This document shows positions 10,797-23,255 of a stretch of 64,000 nt of DNA, one piece after another; position 1 is the stretch's first letter, and each line of letters starts with the position of its first letter. The notes under the pieces are model-generated. The model was not told where the DNA came from. It made no database searches and worked only from the letters and a program-made list of their open reading frames with translations. A program made the translations under genes and the position numbers. The DNA comes from Ceratothoa steindachneri (Eukaryota; Arthropoda; Malacostraca; Isopoda; Cymothoidae): NCBI GenBank assembly GCA_963969495.1, contig OZ018320.1, forward strand, positions 76,014,361 through 76,078,360, read 5' to 3'.

Positions 10797-12488
10797 ATGA
10801 AAATGTGTGAAGCTTGGGGACCAAGAGAAACCCCGGACCCCCCTCAATTTGCTTGTGAATAGCGCAAGAAAACTTTGGAAGGTAAGAAATTTGTTTTTGT
10901 AAAGAGTAAAATATTAAATGTCAAGTATTTAAGCTAATATGCTTGTTTGTAAGCGAAAAGAGTAATGCAGTATATAATTTTTACTTTTAAATGATGGTAC
11001 AGAGGTGAAAGAAGAGCCATGAAGTTTGATATTCCCAGGATTTGGCCTGAACCCACTGACAACTCAAGCAACTATTACTTCTTCATGGTGGACTCTTCCA
11101 AACCTCGAACTAACAAAAATGAACCTGCTATTTGTTATCCCAAGCTTTTATCCTCTAATGCACCAGTACCAAACAATGCTACCCTTAAGAAAAAGCATAA
11201 GCTGCCTTCGAAAGAAAGCAACAATCCTTTTGGTGAAAAGATCAGTGAATATGTAGACTACAGTGTCAGGGATATGGCTGTTAAGAGGAATCCATACTAT
11301 CCAAACCAAAAAGACCTCAATGACCTTGTCAGAGATCTTGGCTTGTCAAAGTCAAATGCTGAGCTTTTGATTTCCAAGCTGAAAGAGTGGCATTTGCTGG
11401 ATGAAAATGTGCAAGTGACAAGACAAAAGAAACGTCATAAACTTATCAAGTTGGACTAAGCTACTGCAATGATGTATGATGTCTGCTTGATGCAATTGGA
11501 ATTACATGTAATCCTGATGGAGTACACGCTCTTCATTGGCAGCTTCGCCATAATTGGAATAAGCATCCATCCCTTTTCCTGGCTTATTCAGTATATCTCA
11601 AGGAGGAGTCCAACAGTGTCAAGACCTTGTTACAAGTTTTGAACTATAAATAATATGGCTAGGAAGTGATTGTGACTTAAAAATGGTAAAAATTTTTATC
11701 GGTCTCGAAGGAAGTTATACCAAGTTTCCTTATCTCTCTTTCCGTTTGGGACAGTAGAGATACCACAGCACATTAGCACAAACACTGGCCATAACGTAGT
11801 AGAGTTCACAGTTGGAGGGCATAATGACAAGCATGAGCATTTAATAGATTCTCAAAAGGTGTTGTTCCCTACATTACATTTAAAACTAAGTCTCATGAAG
11901 TAGTTCGTTGAAGCTCTTAGCAAAAGTCTGCAACTTTCAAGTACCTTCAAAATTTCTTTCCTAAACTCTTTGGGGCAAAGGGGAAAGCTGGTGTCTTTGT
12001 TGGAGCGCAAGTCAGGAAAATCATAGTGTTCAGAATTCCCTGAATAGCTTACTAAAACGAAAAGGAAGCCTGAAAGTTTGGTTTCGGTATCTCAGGGTTT
12101 TGGGGGCAACCAAAAACAAGGCTGACAAGTAAGTGGAACTGGTTGAGAACTCAATGAAAAGTTATGTCTAAATGGGCTACATGATGCTCCTGAAGGTACA
12201 CATCTTCGATACCCATCTTGACACGTTCAAGAAGAATATAGGAGCATAATCTGAGAAGCAGGGGAGCGCTTCAATCAAGATATACTGGGATTTGAACATA
12301 GATATCAAGGACTATACAATGAAAACACGATGGGAGACTACATTTGCGGCCTTGTACGGGAAAGTGATTTACATCACAAACGGAAATCGAGGAAAAGTGT
12401 TCACTTTTATTTTTTACTTGTTTTTATAGGGTCGCCCCCCAAAAAACGGGCCCCAACTTTCGATAGGCCTCATTTCTTAATTTTTTCA
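10797..12488 (+). pseudogene. Spliced multicopy arthropod family gene, degenerate (RFNQDI/RYQG signature)
   Basis: A broken copy of a protein family that I recall as very abundant in arthropod genomes and of unknown function. Exon 1 contains AWGPRETPDPPQFACE, a TAG stop, then RKKTLE. AAG|GTAAGA at 10,882 and an AG at 11,003-11,004 bound a 123-bp phase-1 intron. After splicing the frame runs into the 146-codon open frame at 11,019. Later blocks in several frames include SLPLAYSVYL-like, VRKII and, from 12,181, VHIFDTHLDTFKKN, SEKQGERFNQDI, HRYQGLYNENTMGDYI and LVRESD. The second copy at 46.3-47.0 kb shares these blocks. The family may be transposon-derived; this is inference. Confidence 0.6.
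11019..11459 (+). CDS. Open N-terminal domain of the multicopy family copy (146 aa)
   Basis: The longest intact frame within the degenerate copy. It starts MKFDIPRIWPEPTDNSSNYY and contains a basic, Ser/Pro-rich middle. It ends in a helical segment, NQKDLNDLVRDLGLSK...AELLISKLKEWHLL, followed by a Lys/Arg-rich tail. ATG at 11,019 is internal to the family's usual protein, because the spliced frame from exon 1 continues into it. The stop at 11,459 is premature relative to the family, since homology continues to 12.4 kb in other frames. No catalytic motif is visible. It may be untranslated. Confidence 0.45.
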   Translation: MKFDIPRIWPEPTDNSSNYYFFMVDSSKPRTNKNEPAICYPKLLSSNAPVPNNATLKKKHKLPSKESNNPFGEKISEYVDYSVRDMAVKRNPYYPNQKDLNDLVRDLGLSKSNAELLISKLKEWHLLDENVQVTRQKKRHKLIKLD

Positions 12489-12840
12489 AGGATTGAATGA
12501 AACTTTGGTGATAACTAGTTTATCGTGTTTAAAAACATCATATCAAAACATGAGTCTTTGGACTTTTCTTCTTTATTCCAGAGTAAGTGTTCGAGATGAC
12601 CTCCATTTAGCTCTGTGCATTTCTTGAGGCGCAGCACAAAGTTGTCCATGAAGTCCTTACAAACCGACCGACTAATGGCTCTGATCTCCACCCTGATAGC
12701 TTCCTCGAGTTCAATGATGGTCCTGGGTCTCCCTACGTCTTTAAGGTAGCCCCAGAGAAAGAAATCTCGGGGAGTAAGATCTGGGCTGTGTGATGCCCAC
12801 TGATCACACGGCCACCAAAGTTCTCTTTCTTGCTGATGTT
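12430..12840 (-). pseudogene. Mariner/Tc1-superfamily transposase C-terminal relic
   Basis: Minus-strand translation contains SPDLTPRDFFLWGYLKDV, the block carrying the third catalytic aspartate. It is followed by RPRTIIELEEAIR, ISRSVCKDFMDNFVLRLKKC and NGGHLEHLLW, then a tail ending near GPVFWGAT. This matches IS630/mariner-type transposases common in insects and other arthropods. It is only the C-terminal third; the catalytic DD part is missing upstream. It abuts the end of the multicopy family copy. Confidence 0.72.
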
Positions 12841-14667
<1,827 letters not shown>

Positions 14668-14706
14668 TTCATTGCGAACCTCAAGTGCTACGTTGTGAGT
14701 TATTCG

Positions 14707-14711
<5 letters not shown>

Positions 14712-14790
<79 letters not shown>
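14712..14790. repeat. (TA)n microsatellite
   Basis: About 39 TA units on the far side of the palindrome. Confidence 0.97.
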
Positions 14791-14794
<4 letters not shown>

Positions 14795-16115
14795 TATGTA
14801 TATTATTTTTTTAAATTACCTCTTTAGTTGTGTAAATATTTGTGGTTATGCGTGAACCGATTATGGTGCCCGTAAATTAGATTGAACTGTCATAATGGTT
14901 TTCATGGTTCAGAGTTCAGCTGTACCGGGTCATTAGGCGCTGCATTAAAAATGTCCGCTAAACACCAAGGGAGGTTGTCCTACAAAGGGTTCTGTTTTTA
15001 TTCCCAATTATTTCAAATGTTTATTTATATGTTTAGTGGACTACGACCCCCCCCCCCCTCCCTCCCTCCCCTGAGAAATAAAGCTCTATACCATTTGGGG
15101 ATCTTTTGAAGAATAGTGGTCCCAAATAATCCAGCGACCGCTAATCAATTTGAAAATAACCTGATTGATATCAGTGTCCCTGGAGTCGCTTAACCTCTCT
15201 TTATAAATTATGAGAATGATTTTAGTATTAGAGTGGTTTGTTGTCATTTTCCTTGTCTAAGTTAGGTTACGTTAATGTTTGTACCTATGGCACTGTATAG
15301 ACCCGACCTAACTTAACGTAGAAATAAATTTATTTACTTCCTCGACTTTTACTTACTTATTTCCTGTTTTGATAACTCTATTCTTTTGATCTTCATAAAC
15401 TGGGACCCCTTATTTTTTAAATGTGAGAAACTGGCAACTCTTTTGTTCAAGTGGATCAATTGGGTTCGCTATTCTTTAAAGGAACCCCCTTTTATTTATG
15501 CTCAATTTTTTCATTCAGTTAAATATTCAGCCGGCGAATGGCCGCTTATAAGTCTCTCGTTATTTGTTAACAGCCACTTAGTAAAGGGTGGTGGGAGTTA
15601 TATCACTACTACACAACTGTTAAAGTGATTCCAATACTACAGGGTGTTCAGAATGTATCGTGACCCTTTTGAAGAACAACTGTAAAATTGTGAGCTTTTG
15701 AAGTATAACTGTCCCATTTGACCGAGGCAGCGCCCTTCTTCAAATGAGCTAAACTGGGATCACTATTCTTCAAATGGGTCTATTTGAAAATAACTCGATT
15801 CCTCTTCTTTAAAAACTATGATAGGGGTATTTCAGCTTTAGCGTGGTTGGTTGGACCATCCTATGTTTAAGAGGTGGTTCTTGAATTCGAAACTCCACCC
15901 ACTTCGAAAAAAAAGTCCTTTATTTAGCTTACCTAACTTAAATTGAAACTTCGTTATCATTTATTTAGCAGTGAACAGCGTGCCTATGATCCGATGAGTT
16001 CACGCACATTAAACACAAAACAAACACTAGTGAACAAACCCTAAACAAACATGGATCGTAAGCTTATTCGAAATTGAAATCAAACCATCTCGTATGAAAG
16101 ATTCTCTTGAAGTGA
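14791..16115. other. No gene seen
   Basis: Open frames at 14,882-15,109 and 15,386-15,628 lack recognisable domains. CAGGGTGTTCAGAATGTATCG near 15,640 resembles the ends of some mariner-like elements, but no matching partner was found. Confidence 0.35.
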
Positions 16116-16460
16116 TTGCTTGAAAGAAAGAAGAAATTATCAGGTCGGAACGAAAGTAATCTCCGATTTTTGGCATATATATTAAAAAGGATAAAACTTA
16201 TGACTATCGAAATATTTAATCCTAATCCCCATCGCTTTCCAGAACCTCATTCCATCTGTCAACAAGTTAAAAAACTGGCCATTCCGGTAAAAATTCTTCC
16301 TCTTTTGATGCAAAATCTGATTCCAACTCGTTTTCAACTTCAATTGCTGTCAATCTAAGACCTAAATAGTTCTAAATCTCCTAAACAAGTGATAATCAGA
16401 AGAAGCAAGGCCAGGAGAACCTGGGGAAATCTTGGGCCATTCGAGCTGTGTGAGGACGTA
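16116..16460 (-). pseudogene. Mariner-like transposase C-terminal relic
   Basis: Minus-strand frames give SPGLASSDYHLFRRF (usual SPDLAPSDYHLF block), then VENELESDFASKEEEFLPEW and VDRWNEVLESDGD, then ICQKSEITFVPT near the end. These follow the order of mariner C-termini (third catalytic Asp block, then FFASKxxxFY and RWxxV). Stops break it, and the N-terminal two thirds are absent. Confidence 0.6.
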
Positions 16461-17929
16461 AAGTTAACCATGGTCTCAATACACTACGCCACAAGTTATT
16501 TTTATATATTTTTTTTTAAAAAATGATCCCTACCCTCTCGAGGGGAATAAGAAAAGGAAAACCTGCCAAAACGCGGTTAACTAAAATTCTCGACCTAGTC
16601 GACGGTGCGTGCAGTCTCGGCCTTCCCTTAATTTTAGAATATTTTCTCCTTTCACATCGAATGTTGCTTTAGCAGCGAGGAGGAGAAAACAATCATAAAC
16701 CCTCCCCTTATCTCCCCTCATACAGATACCCTCCCTTAAGCTCAAACTGAGATCGTTCGAAATCGTGAGTTTCTTCGCCATTTTCAGGCCCATGTTTCTC
16801 AAATTTATCCCGACATTTATGGCTGCTCGGACATCAAGCAACGCCCTTTGCAGTCGTATTTTTTACTATTTTTTCCTTCGTTTTTTTTTCTTCGTGTCTA
16901 AGTTAAACTTTCACAATTGGATTACGTCCTATTGGAATTAAAATCAGGGATCATAACCTTCTTTCCACTTCATGACTCCATTGTTTCCCTCCTCTTTCCT
17001 ACAATCGGCTCCTCCCCCCTCACCCAGGCTCAAGTCTCTTGCCATGCCACTTTCTTACCTTCACTAGGTCAGCCAATTAATTCCCTCTCGCACACATCAA
17101 CTTAGGCGTACATCCATCCCCTATTTTTGTATCCTTCCAAGACGCCGCTGTCTCTCGTTCGAGTTCACCAGGCTGGGAAGTGGGGGCCAACGAGAGTGGG
17201 GAAATCTTTTCTTATCGAAGGAGATTGGTTCGCCCCTCCCCCCATGAGACCCATCAGTCTGACTGGTGTTATCGAAAAGACGAAAATGCCTCTTGGAATT
17301 TCGCCCAACGCGCCCTTTGCTTCGTACCAAAAGAATAAGTCCCTTATATCAATGAGAAAAGACCGACTCCCTCGCTATCCCTCGCCCCTGTTTTAAATCC
17401 CGTATTTGTTCTCTCCTCCCTAATAGACTGATAAAGAAATAAAAAAAAAGGTCAGGTGAAAAAATAAGATGGAAAAAAATAAAAGTCTCATTAGTGGCGT
17501 CTCTGTCCTTGTAAATCCACGGCGAAAGGCCAGTCGTAAAATCCGGCGTTGAACAAACCTCTCCTTTAATATCTTTCTTTCCACGACGCTGCAAAATTAA
17601 ATCCGAACAAAACAAACAAATAAGTTATCGTTCGCCTTTCATCTTCTTTCATGTGTGAGTTTATGTATTAAAGATATATATATTTGTTTGCAAAAGGTCG
17701 GGATATGCGTGTATGTAGATCACGTATAATTGCGTGTTCGCGCACGCTAAACCGACGTACACACGCATAAGAGGATTAAAGATTTCGTCAATTTGAAATT
17801 AATTTAACGAAGTTATTCCATGTCGGTGTGGTGTCTTATATCAGGTCAATTATTTCCGTTTTTATTAAATATATTTATTCATGAATAGTTGAACAATTAA
17901 ATAATTTCAATTAATAGTATATTTACCAT
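16461..17929. other. No gene seen
   Basis: Several short open frames on both strands (16,581-16,841; 17,127-17,396; 17,349-17,615) without domains. I assign no function. Confidence 0.35.
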
Positions 17930-18320
17930 TTTTGTCAATCAGTTCTTGTCATTTAGCATGTAGCTTTTTCATTCCTCTAAGTTAAAACTCAGCTGGTTTT
18001 GAGTTCAAGTTGTCTTCGAACATTTTTACTTGGTCTTCAGATTTTTTTTTTAATTATTCCGAGCATTTTGTAGTGAACAAAAAACAAGGAAATCACTTGT
18101 TGCAAAGTCTGGTGAATATGATGGATTGGGTAAAATAGACCAGACTAAGTTCAATATTTTTTTAGGCGTGATTATTGTTGCATGTGGTCTTGCGTTATCA
18201 TGAAGAAGCGCAACGTGTATCCTGTTGGCGAGTTCAGGCCGTTTCTTAAAAGACTTTCATACACACGTTGCAGCTGTTGACAGTTGGGAGAGTTTTTACA
18301 GTAGTATGAAGCTACATGGT
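17930..18320 (-). pseudogene. Mariner transposase relic (HDNARPH and SPDF blocks)
   Basis: On the minus strand HDNARPHATIITPKKI is followed about 20 residues later by LPNPSYSPDFATSDFLVFCS. These are the second and third catalytic aspartate blocks of mariner transposases, with the expected spacing of about 34 residues. Upstream, QQLQRVYE and the following residues fit the region before the second Asp. The downstream part degrades. It is non-functional. Confidence 0.72.
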
Positions 18321-18331
18321 TAGGTATTATT

Positions 18332-18540
18332 TAGAGGGGAAAAAGAAGAAAGCCAGTATTTGATATTGACTTATGGTCAGTTTACGAAAGAGTTGCAAAT
18401 GGTTTCCCAAGAAGGAACAATTTAGTTAAAGGGTGGCATAATGCATTTCACAAGAGATTAATGATTTGTCACCGTACAGAAGATAAACTTTTAAGAAAGT
18501 TACACCTGGAGCAAACCAACACTGAAATGATTTAGAGCAA
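18332..18540 (+). pseudogene. MULE-type transposase C-terminal fragment
   Basis: A single frame of about 62 residues reads RKPVFDIDLWSVYERVANG, PRRNNLVKGWHNAFHKRLM and DKLLRKLHLEQ. The combination W-x-V-Y, PR-x-NN-x-V-x-GWHN-x-F is typical of the C-terminal region of MULE/Mutator-like transposases seen in arthropods. No catalytic core is present. It directly follows the mariner relic on the opposite strand. Confidence 0.62.
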
Positions 18541-19064
18541 CTGCAGAAAGGTAGAGATGTCCTGGTCTTGCTTCATTTGTCACTGATTGAGCCACAGAAC
18601 GGAACTTTGAAAACCAATTTGGGGTTTGGTCATAAAGACTACATATTCTTTTTTACTGTTTCTGAAGCGTTTTTGTTATTCTTAAACTCCCGCAACATCA
18701 CATGTCGAATGTGCACTTTTAGTCCCTCCATTTTAGTGGATGATATTTCAGTTTAAATTATGTTGGACACTTGTTCACTGCTGAGGTAAGAATGACCGGT
18801 GAATTCTGTTTCTAAACAGGTAATTTTCGGTATAAAGATTAAAACACAAGTTCGAAATGCGCTTTTACATTTTGTTTCCAATAAACGGAAAATACTTATG
18901 ACTCAACCTGATAGTTTGAAGAAATACACCAAGGGGAGCGAACTCCTCCGCGCAATTACATCCGATCTATAGCGCCTAAACCGAATCGGAGAATGAATCC
19001 TAATTCATAGCGGCTCACAGTGAGGCATCAGAATGTCAACATCCCCTAGTTCCCTTTATCATTG

Positions 19065-19580
19065 ACGCCAGGGAGACTGCGAGCCGGGTACATGTCGAAA
19101 TTGTCTTCTGGGTCCCTGAACCTGGAAGGATTGAGGGAAATGAGGTCGCTGATGGGAGAGCCACAGTCTCAGGAACCAGACTACCATTTCGCTCTTCCAC
19201 ACACTGTCTACATGGCAGGGATGAGGTGAGCCAATAGGGCTGCATGGCAAAGACGATGAGAGACTGCGCATTACACCCAGGCTATTTCCGTGGGCCCAAT
19301 GTATCGACAAAATCATTTCTTATCGCCTCCGAAGCGGATACACTTGCTGGACGCAGCGCCACCTGATGGAACATTCTACCGAACCACCCCTCTACAAAGA
19401 CAGTTTAGTCTTCTACACTTTAAGCTACCTTTTGGTTGCATTCCCTAGTCTGGGGAAGCTTTCGTGAGAGGTGCCTCTCCCGGTAGCAGCCAAGCGGGGT
19501 CGCTACCGCCTCGTCAGAGTCTTTGGGAGGGACTCATGCCCACTAAAGGTTGTGGTTGAGTTTTGGAAGGAAGCGGATGG
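19065..19580 (+). pseudogene. I/R1-type LINE RNase H and C-terminal relic
   Basis: The plus strand encodes SRVHVEIVFWVPEPGRIEGN followed by EVADGRA. This is the end of an RNase H domain (V-x-WVPGHxGIxGNExAD in intact members). A shifted frame then gives LFPWAQCI and EHSTEPPLY. It is homologous to the RNase H segment of the I-clade LINE at 32.2-32.6 kb but is a separate, more decayed insertion. The reverse transcriptase part is missing. Confidence 0.62.
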
Positions 19581-20790
19581 GGGCGCTTTTCAATAGTATT
19601 TAATTATTTTATTATGATCATCACTAACTCTATAATTGTATAACGGGATTTTTGAAGATGGGTAAAAAATTTATAATTTTTTTTTCCTTAGTGGACAAAT
19701 GACATGTTTTTTTATCAAAGTTATTTCTAATAATTCTTTTTATAATATCAAAACAAAATGGTGAAGTTCAGAAATAAATATAAGTATCGAAATTTTGTGA
19801 ATTTTTTAAAACCCAAAGAATTACAAATGGTGAAGTTCAGAAAATTTATTTTTACATATCTTCTATTCTATATCTCTATATTTTAGCAACGTGATATTTT
19901 GAAAGGGGGGAAATTTAGTTTAAGAGTTCCTTTTTAAAATGATTATAATTGGCGAAGTTCACAAAATTTATAAAACCTTAACCATGGCTGCCTTTTTTTT
20001 AGATTTTAAATTTTAATCTTAGTAGCGAAGCGCAAGCTTCCCCCGTAAGGGGAGGTGGCGAAGCCATTGCCTGGTTTAATTATTTAATTATTTCCATAGT
20101 ATTTAATTATTTACATTAATTAAGGCCTCTCCTGTACCTGAATTTGTTTTGTAGATATTTATATGTATATTGTTGTCATTGTTGTTTTTATTGTTTACAT
20201 TTAGATTAACCTGGCCCCGTTGGTTTTTCCTTTGTTTAAGTAAACAGAGCTATGCAATCACCACCATTTCCTACCACCTTGGCTGTTCACTCCATCTTCC
20301 TTTCCATATTTCAGAACCTTTACTACCATTCCGACCTCTTTCGTATCGAGTCCTTCTAAAACCAGGTCCAGCGCCCATGAGCGTTCTGAATAGCGATCAT
20401 TAAATAGTTTTGAAACTTTATATAAATTCCTAAATTTCACATTAACATGATAAAATAAACTGGAATGTATCTATTAAATATGAATATGGAATTACTTTTA
20501 ATGCAGAGTTTTTTTCAATAGAGGGTTCCAATGGTCTTAACAATTATTTTTTTTTAAAATCCACAGATTAATCATTAGCTTTTGTAAGAATTTTTTAAAG
20601 TGGAAAGTAACTTTATGGACCCCTGGCATATAAAATATGCAAGTCACACCATTACAGTTGAGATTTCGTTGATATAATTTTAGTAGCAATAGTTTAAAAG
20701 TTCAAATTAGTTGAGGTATCAGTAGTCGATGGTACAGGACCTCGAACCAGTAATATCGCTATTAAGGGTGAGAATCTGGAATAAGTAAAT
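19581..20790. other. No gene; short dispersed direct repeats
   Basis: AT-rich. A phrase close to ATGGTGAAGTTCAGAAA recurs at about 19,758, 19,828 and (diverged) 19,950. A GC-rich island near 20,025-20,075 contains GAAGCGCAAGCTTCCCCCGT. No domain was recognised in the short open frames. Confidence 0.4.
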
Positions 20791-21736
20791 GAATTTCCGT
20801 GTCTTCAAGGTGCGAAAGAATTTCCGTGTCTTCAAGGCGCGAAAGAATTTCCGTGTCTTCAAGGCGCGAAAGAATTTCTGTGTCTTCAAGGCGCGAAAGA
20901 ATTTCCGTGTCGTTAAGGCGCGAAAGAATTTCCGTGTATTTAAGGCGTGAAAGAATTTCAGTGTCTTTAAGGCGTGAATGAATTTCGGTTATTTAAGGCG
21001 TGAATAAATTTCCGTGTCTTAAGGCATGAATGAATTTCTTTGACTTTATGGCGTGAATGAATTTCCGTGTCTTTAAGGCGTGAATGAATTTTGTTTGCTT
21101 TAAGGCGCGAATGAATTTCTCTGTAATTAAGGTGCGAATGAATTTCCGTGTGTTTAAGGTGTGAATGACTTTCCGTGTCTTTAAGGCGTGAATGACTTTC
21201 CGTGTCTTTAAGGCGTGAATGAAATTCTTGTCTTTATCGCGTGAATGAATTTCCGTGTCTTAAGGCGTGAATGAAATTATTGTCTTTATCACGTGAATGA
21301 ATTTCCGTTTCTTTAAGGCGTGAATAAATTTTGTTTGTTTTAAGGAGTGAGTAAATTTTGTTTGCTTTAAGGCGTGAATGAATTTCCATGTCCTTAAGGC
21401 GCCAATGAATTTTCATGTCTTTAATAAAGGCGTGAATTAATTTCTGTCTTTATGGCGTGAATGAATTTCCGTGTCTTTAAGGGGTGAATGAATTTCCGTG
21501 TTTTTAAAGCATGAATGAATTTCCGTGTCTTTAAGGTGTGAATGAATTTTGGTGTTTTTTAGGCGTGAATAAATTTTGGTGTCTGTAAGCCGTGAATGAA
21601 TTTTGGTATCTAAGGCGTGAATGAATTTTTGGTGTTTTTGAAGCGTGAAGAAATTTTGGTGTCTCTAAGGCGTGAATGAATTTTGGTGTTTTTGAGGCAT
21701 GAATGAATTTTTGTGTCTTTAATTAAGGCGTAAATG
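20791..21736. repeat. 27-bp tandem repeat, about 35 copies with decay gradient
   Basis: Unit close to GAATTTCCGTGTCTTCAAGG followed by CGCGAAA. The first six or so copies are nearly identical. Copies to the right vary in length (25-31 bp) and sequence, drifting to GGCGTGAATGAATTTTGGTGT. Because 27 is a multiple of three, both strands show repetitive open frames (for example a 9-residue ISVSSRRER period); I see no evidence that they are coding. Confidence 0.95.
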
Positions 21737-23255
21737 ATTTGTGCTTGGGTCCCTCTTGCTACGTATATCCTTTTTGCCGCCGTTTCCTGTAGTTTGTGGT
21801 TAACCATAAGTTGCTTATATGTACTCGTACCACTCAATAATTTAATTAGTCCGGACTATTTTATCGTATTCGAACATTGTATAAAACAGTGAGCCGTCTT
21901 TTGAAAGCCTACAACGATTCCATAATGGTTTATGATCCCTTCAAAAAATCTGCAAGAAGCAATTGTTTATGCACGAATTAGGACGCATTGGCGCATAAAG
22001 TGGGTTGACCACTTGACCAAAGGAAAGAGAGGTAGTATTGGAGTTGGGCTTCTCATATGCATGGGGGACTTTTTTAGGGGGGGGGGCAATCAACACCCAT
22101 GGTGGCTTAATACAGAGCATATCCTGTATAAGGCTGAAATCCGAACCACAGCCAGTATCAGGATCAGTGGGGTAAAATAAGGAGAAAGACCCCCCGATCG
22201 CTCCTGATTGCCTTTTAAAATCCCACATTCCCGATCATACCACCAATTGATTGAAAAGTTGAAACATAACCATTCAATCTACTTAATTCCCCACCCCCCG
22301 ACCTGGCTCGTGAGGAAGAGAAGATGGCACCCAATGCATTAAAGGAGGGGCTTAAGAAGAGGGCATTTGCTCTTTGACGAGGGTATAGGGAGTAGAAAGG
22401 GGCCAAAATAGGTGAAGGGTATGAGGTAAGATGTAGTGGTATGATTCTCAGAGAAGAGGAGGGTTTTCGACCCCCACCCCCCCAACCCTTGATCAATGAG
22501 GTTTGAATCCAGTTTTGAAGTTGTTATATATTTAAATAGGGGTTGGAGAGTCTCTAACAAGGGCAGTGTGTCAGAGGTTTAGTTGAGCATTGGCACCACT
22601 CGAAATCCTCCCGTAGTAAGTATGGTCCAGTGGCACCGCGTAACCTATCTGCCTCCTATCGCGGGAGTACTCTTCAGAAGATGCCAACTAAAGGATAACC
22701 ACACCTGGCTCACTGAGAAGCAATGGTCTCTGGAATTCACCCGCCATCTTATGTTATTTAGTCGCATTTACGCGACTCTATAAGTTACTACGACGATCTG
22801 TAGGTCGGCGGTCGGGTGGTAAAACGTTTTACTTCTCTCAATGATTTTTTGGGGCAATAACACCGTAACTATTCGGCCGATTCTAACGCAATTTGAAACC
22901 TATATGTCGTTTTATATTCTCTTTTGAATGATTACATTACCGCGGTCCTCCCGAGGTTAGTTCGCGAATTATTAAAAGAAAACTAACTATGGGTCGGATT
23001 GCCCCCACTTGTTGAAAGTTTTGAAGGTCTTAAGTTCATATGGTCATAAGTCATAATAATTGAGAGCACGTGACTTAGGTCTGTTGACCTCGTTTCCTTG
23101 AAATCTACCAAGTGTGAAACATCAGAGAGGCAAAAAATGAATCGAAAGTGACTGTAATCGGCTCAATTATGGAGGGAGCAAACATCACCAGGGTGAAAAA
23201 CCGAAGGGGAAGAGGCCGCATTATCAGGTCTCTAAAAGGCGGCTGGAACAGAGAT
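21737..23255. other. No gene seen
   Basis: Overlapping short open frames at 21,932-22,560 on both strands lack domains. Homopolymer G or C runs occur near 22,075 and 22,475. Confidence 0.35.

Noticed and set aside
20799..21416. Repetitive Arg/Ser proteins over the 27-bp repeat
   Set aside because: In-frame period is a consequence of unit length; no start context, splice signal or domain, and both strands are equally open.
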